Source of the DNA: Galaxea fascicularis
Taxonomy: Eukaryota > Cnidaria > Anthozoa > Scleractinia > Euphylliidae
DNA: 64,000 nucleotides
Direction: 5' to 3'
Assembly: GCA_948470475.1 (NCBI GenBank)
Contig: OX419337.1
Span: forward strand, 33,374,484-33,438,483
Shown piece by piece: positions 47,301 to 59,047 of the stretch. The notes beneath the pieces are model-generated. The model saw only the letters and a list, made by a program, of their open reading frames with translations. It was not told where the DNA came from and ran no database searches. A program made the translations under genes and the position numbers. Each line of letters begins with the position of its first letter. The first letter of the stretch is position 1.

Positions 47301-50300
47301 TGTCCCAAAACCGGAGAAACCTGCACTGTTCTATTTGTCGGAGAATTCTCATCTTTTTTTCCATATAAGTGGAAAGCGCTCAAGGAGTACAGTGTTGTCC
47401 TCTCTACAGTCTTCAGTGCATCATGGGTAATCATGATAATATGGCAGTAAATTCAAAGGCTTGTATGGAAGTTCAAAATGATGAAAAGTACTCATGATAT
47501 GCAATTTTGGGCGCTTTTATCTTACGAAACAGAACATATGCGCTTTAGGGTACGGCTGAATAAAGTTGGAGAGAATAGCTTTTGTAGAAATTATTTTATT
47601 AAACAAAGTTTCTACCATATATTTCCCTAAATTTCAAAGGCGCAAAATCACAGAGACTGTATGGAGAAAGAATTCCAAAGAACAGATACCGAGTCCAAGT
47701 TACTTAAATTTATACTTTTGGTCTTTGAAGTCTAGAATAGTAGAGTCATGAACAATATATTTTGGCAAGAGCCATAATATGGCTCTTGATTTTGGTTTGA
47801 ATTTCCACACAAACCTTGGAATTGTTCGTCATGTTGCCCTGATTACCCATCATGCACTTTCAACCGTAAAGGGTCTATTGTAACTTACTCTTTCCTGGAT
47901 GGGATCCAAATCTCTCATACAATGCCGGATACCCAGCATGGAGTTCTACCAAAAGGAGAAGTCACTGTTATATTTTGAAATGACGTTTTGTTGCCGTCGC
48001 TGTCGTTGATACTAAAGCTCCTCGTTATTTTCTCTAAGGCGGTAATAAAATTTCATACATGTGACTAGTCTGTGGAGTAGTATAAGGGGTGACTGGCTGA
48101 AGGGGCGAGGTTGTGCATCCATATAAGAGAAAATGCAAGTGACTCATGATTTATATTTCGTCTACAAGTCATTTCGTCCATAAGTCGTTTCGCCTACACG
48201 TCGATTCGACAACACTGAAGTCAATTCGCCCACACACGCGAATCGACGTATATAGGCGAAACGACCCACTTTCTCCATGGTATGTATTTTCAGATTATGG
48301 AAAGGCTACACATGTTGGAAGAACAATGTTAGATTCCAGAAGACCTCCAGTAGCAGGTCAGTATGTACAGACAAGCCATGATTACACTCACACAGTCTTA
48401 ATTTTGTAGGAAAGTAATGGCCCACCACTCTTATTTTTACGTCTGACAGGATGATTTTGCAGTGGTCTTTACTGTAGTTTTAACCAGGTTTTTAATTCAG
48501 CGTCAATTTAAAATGAAAACCACATGACGTGGATTCTTTGTTTGTTCGTGTCTGACAAACCATTTTACTGTTTTGCACGGTGACTTACTTTTTCGTGTGA
48601 CAAAACTAATGACCTCTAAGAGGGTTATGAAGGCTGAAGGATGAAGGCTTAACTATAAGCCGAAACCTCGTTCAATTCTTTTCTTTTGGTGTCTGAGAAG
48701 AATCTTTTTTTGATTTCTTGCGTTGTATCTTGCTCTCCCGCATGACTATGAGTTTTCACCGAGACTTCGAACAACATGTTTATTGCCCGGACGTTTAATA
48801 AGCTAGAGTTAGTTACGTTCTGGTTAGTATAATCCGTAGTTTTCTTCTTCGATTTATAGTATGCCCACATTGTGACTCCTCTTGTACTTATCTTTGCGGA
48901 GGGAAGTACTCTTACCATAACAGGGCTCAAAATAACGGCCGGTTAACAGACAATGTCCGGTCAGAATGGCGACTTGACCGGCCAAAAACTGCTGTCGCTG
49001 GTCATGTTGACCGGTCACGTGCGCATACCTTCTTCAATGAACAGCGAAATCCCGTGAATTGATTTTGTCCCTTTGTAAACATATAATTACGTTCAAAAAT
49101 TAAAAACGATGCAGGTTTAAGCCATTCTGTGCATAAAGCCACTTTTAAACGAACGAATGATTGATATTTTTGTGTTAATAGGCCGTCATTATTTAATTTC
49201 TTTTTTCAATATTTTGACCGGTCAGAAACGAGACGTGACCGAGCTAAAATTTCTTTCGCCGATCAACATGACTGGCCACCGTCCAAAAATTATTTTGAGC
49301 CCTGCATAAGAACTTTTATCTTGTAGAATTCAGAGTTCTCAGTTATATACATCATCGCACGATATGAAGCAACTTTCCTCTGAAATAATGCCGTGAATCT
49401 TCTGAGATTTAAAATACTTTATTGGTAGTGTTGTGCTTTTGTTGGGTATTTGATTACAACTGGGATAGAATTTGTCAGTATGTGGACAACTACACACCTT
49501 CTCCTCTCCTAAACCTATTAACTTATTATTACTTGTTGGGTTAGGGGAGAGGTGGGTACGTAGTTGCACAGGTACTGACATTGATTTAAAATCCCTTTCA
49601 GCTCTGAGGTTTGCAGGTCACTCTTCTCAGCGAGAAACGCCTCGCAGCAAGCTATCCTTCTTGTGAGAGCACTCTGCGAGAAGTCCTGCAGCAGCATAAC
49701 AGGGGTGGGCGAAAAAGACGACGCCATTTGCCTTCTGTACACTGATCACAGAACAACGTTCACACTGAAAGAGTTTGAAGAAGCTCAAGCGAGGCAAGCT
49801 CAAGACGCGAAGGAAAAACTGGCCAAGTTAAGGGCAAAAGTCCTGGAGATTGTTAAACAGGCCTGTGAGGTACTGCACAGGTGTTAAGGCCGGTACACAC
49901 GAGGGAGCTTGCTCCCGCAGCACGCTCCTGCAACACGCTCCCGGAGTAAAGCTCCCTCGTCTGCACCAACGATTTTTGGCGAAAAAATTTGTTGCGGAAC
50001 AAATCTTTTGCTCCCGAGTTTTGCTCCCTCATATCAAACTGGTTTGATATGAGGGAGCAAGCTCCAGGGGCAAATCTGCTCCACGAGTCTGTTTCAGGAG
50101 CAAGCTCCCTCGTGTGTACTGAAATTTGCTTGCCGTGACATGACGGGTTGTTTCATCGTTCAGCTCCCTCGTCGTGTCCTTCGTGTGTACTGGTTGGGGT
50201 ACTTACCTGGGAGCGTGTTTCGGGAGCGTGTTTCAGGAGCAAGCTCCCTGGTGTGTACTGGTTGGGGTACTTACCCGGGAGCGTGTTGCAGGAGCGTGCT

Positions 50301-53300
50301 GCAGGAGCAAGCTCCCTCGTGTGTACCGACCTTTAAGTACCGATTTTGAATGGTCCTGTCGCGCTTACATGCCCGTGTAAATACCGTTTGGCACGAAATT
50401 TTTTTCGGGAATTCAATTTTGCGTATCGGCGAGTTTTAGTAAAGTGCGGGAACTAATTTTTGCGATTGTAAAAGGTCGTTTTTTCTTCCCGGGTAATAAT
50501 TTTTGTGATTTTCAAGAAGTCACGTTTAATTGGAATTGCAACATTTTCGTTTTTTAAAATTGGATTATGTGTAATCGTCAAGTAAAAATTTTAAAAACAA
50601 GGGAATCAGTCCTAATGATTGCTCCGGCAACGGATCAACAAGATTCTACATGATTACATTTGAAAGGTGATGTTTGTATGTATAATTTCGCCAGTGGAGT
50701 AAATTTTTAGGCCGGAATTTTTTGCGGGAACTTTTAAGGCCGGTTTAAACGTTTTCAACCTTTGACCAACATTCGTTCAACAAAAGTTGAACAGATGTTG
50801 GTCAGGTGTTGGATGCCAAAACAAAGTTGTGTAGAGGCCTGTTCAAACGTTCCAACGGTAGACGTCATATTGACTTTTGCAGCCTGATGTGAGCACGTCT
50901 GTGTTCTAAAATTGTTGTACAGAAGTGTTTAAACGGCTTCAACACCATTCAACATTTTGAGAACAAAGGAAAAGTTGAATTGATGCTGAATGAAAATTTA
51001 AAACGATTTAATCTTGATTCAACACGCTTTCAACAAGCTTTTAACATTTTTTACGCTTTCAACAATGTTGGACCACCTATTCAAACATACCCAACATTTG
51101 GTTCAACAAAGTGTTGAAGGCGTGTTGAAGCAAATGTTGAAACCTTTTAAACGGGCCTTTATTTGTGGATCTTGGAAAAAATCTCAAAAATTAGAACCCG
51201 CAAAAATTTCGTGTTCCCTGGTGCATAACATAATTGAGGGTTCAAAGTGGCGCGATATGAATCTTTTGTTAAATCAGGGAAAGTATTGCTTCTCCTCCGT
51301 TTGATTTCCTGGAAATTAAACATAAAAGGTTTGTTCGAAGATAAGATAATTAAATAATTTATTCAACTCAACTCAGCTTACAGGGGATACAGACTAGATT
51401 AAAAATAAACATATAGTTACATACATTAAAGACAACGAATAAAGATAATAATATCTAAATAGGAAGTGTGAGGGGTTCTTCCAAATAGTAGGGGCTTATC
51501 TAGTGGATAATCCCTATTCATAAAATAGGAATTAAGCTGCATGCATGTCTGAGACCACTTTGCGTTGTCTGTTTATCAAAGCGAAGAAACTCCTTATTGT
51601 GTATTTGGCATTTATGTACTCCTGTTAGATAATCACAAACGAGGAAGGCCTGACAGAGTGGATTCACCCCAAGAGGAAGAGAGAACCGTTAACAAAAAAG
51701 ACGAAGAAGTTTGATGGCAAAAAGAGGAAAGGTGATTCCGAGATTATCTATTCAGATTTTTTACTTTACGATTAAAGTGATTAATTAAGCAACGTTTTCA
51801 GCGATTGCTACTTAAAACCAGGAGCTCAAAACGTATTGGAACAATATTACATCAATTCAAATAATGACGTTCTGTTGGAAATTCGACAGTTGAATCGAGT
51901 TTCTTTTTGAAATGCTACTTTCCTCTTCACTTGAAGGGTGGGTTCTTGCAAAAATTTTTATGATTAAAATAGAAAATAGCAATTTTCGTTTAATTTCTCG
52001 CAAGCATTTCACTGCTTCCTCTAAATGGAGTCCATGGAAATGAAGAAAGTGATGATGGAAGATGAGTTGTCTTCGTATCATTTGAACATATTGTTCCACC
52101 ATAACACTTGCTAAGATCTGCTTTTCCAGCATAGGCATAAACTGCGAAAATTGCCTCTCTTCTGGTAAGTGCCGTCCTCAAAGGGGAATTGTCGCGTAAT
52201 TTGGATCTGAATCCCTACTTGGGTTAGCAGCAGTGTTCAGGTTAACGTTTTCAAGTTTCGATATTTAACAATTGGTTCATGTGTCAGCGTGCGTTCATCG
52301 AGATATGAAGCCCGCGGGAAGTTTGGAGAGCACGAAAGATGCGTAAGAGTTGCTCGAGGCGTAGCCGAGAGCAACCGTAGCTTCTTGAGTGCTCTCCAAA
52401 CTTCCCAAGTGCTTCATATCTCGATGAACGCACAGCTGGCGCAAGAATCAATTGTTTTATAACATTTTCAACGCTGTAGTTTAATTGTTGTATAAAGAGA
52501 ACTCCCTCTGCTACGCTTCGATGCGTTGTGTAGTTTTGTTTTAGAAAACATTTCGCTACGCTTCAACTCTTAAAGACATTTGAAATGGAAGTATCTACCT
52601 CTCTGAATGTTCCAACAGGCCAGTTTGTTATTTGTTTGGTTCTTCCAGAGTGTATTTCTGCAAAGATATTTTCCATCTCCGACTCACTTGGACTTGCGAA
52701 ACGCGAAGAGAGCCGCCTTGCTTGTTTATGTTCTCTTTTTTCCTTTTCTTTTCCCAAAGAAAAAGTAGGCAGATCTTCTTCATCAGCTGGTTCACTTATA
52801 TTGCTATGTTTAGTTTAACTTTTTGCTGAAGTTTTCTCCCGTTTTTGAATGCAAAATGCCGAAGTCACTCGCGGAGAAAATATTTTCTCGAGGCATTCGT
52901 TTACTGACGTCATCAGCGTGCACAATGGGAATATGAAGCACGCTCGCGCAATTGAATTTGATCACACGAATATATTGGCTATGTTATAATTTGTTATTTT
53001 TCATAAATTGCCATGATTAAGTAATAGTAGGTTGTTTCCTTCCAAGCAACCATTTGAAGTCTATCTCTTCATGTTACACGGGCCATTCACGTAACAGAAA
53101 ATGTACTTTCCCTCAATCTGAAGAAACTTAAGAACAGGAATTGCTGTGCCAGTACCTCTTAAATCTGCTGGCATTTGATTGTACGTTTCTTTGAGTGAAT
53201 ACATTTACGCGTTTTAATCACGTTCTTAATATTCCAGGCAAGAATGGAGATAGAGAGCCTACCTTTACGCAGATGTCGCAGTGGAGAAGTGTTCTTCATC

Positions 53301-54067
53301 GTTTGACTCGCTTTATCAGAATGATTGACCTTCTAATAATGGAACTTTTAAGACGACTTGTGCTGGCGGCTATTAGGACACTTTTGGCACAAGTGAAGGC
53401 TTCTTCTTTGCAAGGTAACAATGAAATACTGATAAAGGTAACGATAACGATAACGATAGGGATAACGATAGCGATAGCAATAATGATAAAGATAGCGATA
53501 GCGTTGACGTTAACGATAACCATAACTGTAGCGATAGCGGTAACGGTAGCGGTAACGGTAGCGATAACAGTAACGGTAACGATAGCAATAGCGATAACAG
53601 TAATGGTAACGATAGCGATAACGGTAACGGTAGCGATAACGATAGCGATAACGATAATGGTAGGAATAATGGTAGTGAGAGTGATAATGGGTATCACCTT
53701 TGCTTTGCGTCAGGGCCAATTGTGCATCTGAGTCTTATGGAACCAACCCTTGAAGATGATAAGAAGTTGGACACTGGCCTTCTCGGCGGAGACGATGACG
53801 AAGACTTGAAGGCAGTGGAGCTTCTGAAGGTAGAGCTGGTGTTAAATGTTCCACGAACGGAAGAAGGAGGTAAACATGGCTGAGGTTTGGTGTTCTAAAA
53901 AAGGTCACACTTGGTCCGTTCATGGAGCCTTAAGGAGAGCAGCACAAGCTGATAAGGGTGACCCATATAACTGAAAAAAGCCTCCAGGCCCCAGTCCCAG
54001 ACTGTCCAACGGATAAAATGTATCTGTTGCAATATATTTTATCTGCTGGATTGCCACTTATTCGCCT

Positions 54068-54105
<38 letters not shown>

Positions 54106-57100
54106 AAGCTTTGTTTTACCACGCCAAGCCTCGCCCCCACGGTTTCGACTGCGAGGCTTGGCGTGGTAACACAAAGCTTTTTTGGTCTCCCGGGACAATA
54201 TGGCCACCGTGTGACAAAGGCGAATCCGCTGGATAGAGTTATCCGATCTTTGAACAACTGGGGCCCAATGTCTTCTCTCCTCTCCTGTCCCCTCCCCTCC
54301 CCTTCTGTCCCCTACCCTTTCCTTTAAACTCCCTGTTGTCATCGTTGTCGTCGTTGTCGTCGTCGTTACTTAAGCTTCCTATTAATTAAAACGTTTATCC
54401 TGCTATTTTTCAGTTGACAAGAAAACGGTCACATTTGACATCAATCTCACTCCAAGACCTGAAACGGGGGAGAGGTCGTTCGGTTTCACTGGTGAAGAAA
54501 CGTCATTTGTCGATGACACGTTAACAGTCAGCTCTGAAATGGAGCGTTCTGTTTTGTCTTCTGAAGGTCACTCCATTCAGGCGACCAAGGCATTTATATC
54601 TTTGAAACCAACTGAACAGGTGCGCTGAAAGCCTAGTATGTCTGTTGCACTTGTGTTGCAGTAAATAACGCGAATAAAGAGCGATTCTTTTTAAATTTTA
54701 TTTTCCTTTTTTGTTGGGTGTCATGGTAACGTATAATAAAGAGTTCAAAACGAAGGAAAATAAAATTTAAAAATTTACGCGATTCTGTACATACCTAATT
54801 GACACACCAACACGCGTTATCATGGTCTATCTGTAATTATATAATAATAAGCTGCATTATGCATGTATTTTAATTGGTTTTTACTTATTATCTACAGAGT
54901 TCTAAAGTGATGACGTCACAAAAATAATTTTTTGAAATTATGGGATATGATGCCATATTCGTATAGAGCATCCTAAAAGACGCCCTCACCCTAAAAATTA
55001 GCTCTGAATTGCAATTCCCGGTAGAGATATAAGGGATCAAAGTTTGATGGCATCCCATACAAATACTTGAAAATTTGTTTCAGTTCCTTCAGTTTAGAAC
55101 TGACTCAAAATTAAGAGAGATTTGTATGGGGTAGTATCAAATTTCAATCCTTTATATTACGGCTGGGAATTACAGATAAGAGCTAATTTTTGGAAATGAC
55201 CCTTTTTTAAGGATGCTCTATTTGAAAATGGCGCCAAATCCCACAATTTCACAAATTTAATTTCTTGTGACGTCACACTTTAGAACTCCATTAGAGGACT
55301 ATAGACGCACGGATGACGTCATCACTGAAAACCTATTCCCTCTGTTTATCTAAAATGGCGGAAGATTTAGAGGATATCTTACCAGATTGGGTAAACGAAG
55401 CTGTAGAAAAGTCTGGCCGAAACTGTGGACAAATTCCAAAAGCAAGAAGAAGGAAAAAACACGTTTCTTTGTAGAAAATGACTTGAACTCAAGCACTCTC
55501 AGTCAAGCGCCACTAAACGAAACACAAAATGTTTCTTTAATATATAAAACAAATAGATTCCATGTTGCCGTGCGTCTGTTCAGTAATAGATCATGTCAAA
55601 ATATGGCAAGAACAAAAAAGTGGCACATGAGTCGATAGCCGAGTGTGTCACTGTTGTTCTTAACACATTTGACGTTTTTTATTACTGAACAGACGCACGG
55701 CAACATGGAATCTATTTGTCAAACGTACTCCAACAAATTCTCCAAAAAGAAGTACTTTTGTAATTGTACTGTTTGACCCTCCAAAGCCTAAGAGCATCAA
55801 ATTTCTCCTTGTGATGTTAACGCTTTATAAAACAGTTTCTTGAGAATTAAGGACAGTATTACACAAGATGAATTTGACTGATATTTTAACGACTTCTCCC
55901 CACTTAATGAGATTATCAATAATCAGAGTTAACTGGGAGATCTGCTGTTGGCCAGCGGGTGATCGCTGCGGGCATGCGTAGTTGTGCCATTGCTCTGCTC
56001 TTTGCCCACGTGGTTTTTGCTTTGCCTTTTGCGTTGTCGCCTTGCCTTGGGTTTGCCCCATCCCACCCACCTCGTGGTTCATGGGGAGGGGGGGAGGCCT
56101 TGTGTCTAGGTAAGTATACTTATTCTCCACTGAGAACTCAGTGTGACAGGTGCCTGGTGGAGGTGACCCGTGGGAGGTTGTCATGGTTACCCCCTTTATT
56201 TGCATTTTGCCCACATTTGCTCATTAGCTGCTTTGCTATCAATTGGCACCTTCCCTCCATTTTGAATATTGCTTATCGACAAGTTAACTTGATAGGAAAT
56301 GTGTAGGGGCAACAAACGAGAACTTGAAGTTTGATCTTAGAGTATAATTAAAGTTTTAATATACTGCAGTCAACAATGACGATTGCAGCAGGAGAATAAG
56401 TCTAAAGGGTCCTTATACGAACGTGCTTTTGCGCAGTTTTCAAGACAAAAGCCAGTTTCATAGTCTCCGTAAAGAAAATTGTTCTTTGCTCTGTAGTCGA
56501 GTAGTTAGTTACGATTCGTATTTGTTTTGAGCTCGCTTCTGAACGTCATAAATCTTTATCTAATACTTTGTTTGAATTCATTTGATAATTTCACAAAGTA
56601 CCTTGAAGTTCCTAAGTCATTTTGCCTACATCTGTCTTCGTTTTTATTAATCAATACACCTTCATGCAAGTCACCCAAACGAGATGTTTGTAAGATTACA
56701 ACTACAGTTGTTAGTTACTCTTATGCGTGCAAATAGGAATAACCTTATCTACAAGCTGAATGTACATGCAGGTTTGGTGAAGTACTTTAGAGTCATTTTC
56801 AATAGACAATATTCGTATTCTCGGTATTGAACTGGATCTAGCATGAAGTGGAGGCTCTTGCGGGGAAATACATTTACATATGAAAAGATTCCCCCGCGAT
56901 AGCCTCCACTTCATGCTAGATCCAGTTCAATACCGAGAATACGAATATTATCCATTGAGTGTAGAAAAAAAACGAAAGCAATTACTCTGACCAATCACAA
57001 GAGACGAAGACAGCTCAGTGAACCAATCACTTAGAATTTGAAGCCATTATGTGCAACCAGCGCAAAGCGGGGGAAAATGCGCGCGTGCAACTCGTGATTG

Positions 57101-59011
57101 GTTTTAGTTTTGTTTGTCATTGGCTGAGAAAGTGGCGCGAGGTTTGTTAACCAATCACAGAGCAAAGTAAAGGAAAACCAAAGAAAACGCGAATTACTTT
57201 CAACGCTCAATTGAAAAACACCCGAAGTCTATACGCTTTATTCATGCGGCGTGTGTATTGTCTCGTTATTTGTTTCCTAGGAGTGTGAAGCAGCCCTTGT
57301 TAATATCATTCACGGGTTTGAACAAACCGCAGCCTCCTTCAAGAGCTTAGTTCATGATCCAGAGTTGTCAAGCTACCTGAATCCTCCAGCCAGTGACGTT
57401 GTCTATGCTTTGTCACGTGACGTGGAGGAAGAGGAGAAGGCCAAGAGGATTGCGTGGCCAGATACTGAGCTTCTGTTTGGACAGGATGCCGACTATCAGA
57501 ACGATGTTGGTCAGATATTTCATCAGATCAAAGAAGAAGTTGATAATGTTTTCAATTTTTCAAAGGTAAAAAATGCTCGTTTTTTTTTGTAAGCCTTAGG
57601 AATACCTGCCAACTTTTTCTGACTCAAAGGCGTGGGATTTTTACCCTGAGAAGGCCAGCATTTCTGAAGATGACACGACCATTTCCGAAGACGTCCGGAG
57701 GCTTACAAAGACGCCCGAATATTTAGAAAGACGTTCCGAATAATTCAGAACTCAGGATGTGTAGCGCTAAACATGACCTCGCTCCAAGTGACTCATTTAC
57801 TTGTTTTTAGTGGACTTTTCGTTTCTCACTGGTTTGAGTTTACATGATTTTGGAAAGTGTGTCAAAAATGTGTAATGGCTCACACGTTTTCAGTCAGGCG
57901 TGAGAAATTGGTCTCGTAGGCGTGAGATCGAAGTTTTCAACCCCCATACGCGTGAGAGTTGGCAGGTATATATAGATTGTGGTACTGTCAAGTGATGACT
58001 TATTGGTTAAGTTCTGAGTAAAGTACGTAGACGAGAGAGACGTCTTGTGAAACGTGTTGCTTTTAGTGTGAATGCTTATTTTTACGAGTTGTGTTGTATT
58101 TAAGGTGTGTTGAAGGGTGTAGTAAGTATGATGTATATTTCTCTAGGCTATAAATTTACTTCCCCAAGGATCATATGCTTTAAAAGACTTTCAGACATTA
58201 CTTATTCGTTTCGGAGGCATTCTTATCTCTGATTCTGTTCCTGTTTTCTAGAAATTTAGAAAGTTTTGCGCGATGGTGGACAAATCACGTAGAGTTGATG
58301 TCGATGGCTCCCTCGAGGAAAGAGAATGGAACACTGAAGAGTTTTATGCTGTACTGAATGAGCATACCGAGGAGGTACAAACCTACAGATAAATGCGCAC
58401 CACAAATTAAAAACACCGGGAAACTCACTGTGATAGGCTGAATGGTTCTGGGTATCAAGCGTTTAAAATGCCAAGATTTTGAAAATAAGCTATGGTTGGT
58501 TAGCAACTTTTGGTACCCAACCACACAGTTCCTTTTAAATTTCACAGTTTTTGAAAACTAATTTCTACGACATTCAACAGTTACATATCGGACTAATATT
58601 CAGACTGGTTACCCAAAGCAGTGTTCCAGATTAGAGGGGTTTCTCGAGCCAAAAACCCGACAAGGTTGGCTACATGACCCGACAAATTGATACAAGATTT
58701 TCAATGGTTTGGTGGGAGTAATGATTTGAGGGGAGCGGTTTGGCGCAGTGGTGGAAGCGCTCGCCTTCCACCAATTTATTTGATTTGGGTTAAGTATTGC
58801 TTTGATTCGTTGGAATTCCTTGTTGACAACCTGCCTTGAAAACTTATCTGGAACCCTGCGATGTGACGTGCTCTTTTAGTGTATGGGCGTGGTGTTCATT
58901 TCTTTGTAGCTTGTGGTTTGACAAATACTTATAAGGCAAAGTGTCAACAATGGCCTCAGCAAAGACTCTGCCATAGCCCCGCCGTATCACATTTTACATT
59001 AGGGAGCCTTA

Positions 59012-59047
<36 letters not shown>

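Noticed and set aside
50140..50380. Several overlapping 60-70 codon frames
   Set aside because: They arise from GC-richer repeats inside the MITE at 49884-50336, open in several frames at once.
53195..53731. 178-codon continuous protein through the hexamer array
   Set aside because: It is exon 7 plus a retained satellite intron. Reverse-strand frames over the same array (53296-53697, 53510-53719) are equally open because the repeat lacks stops.
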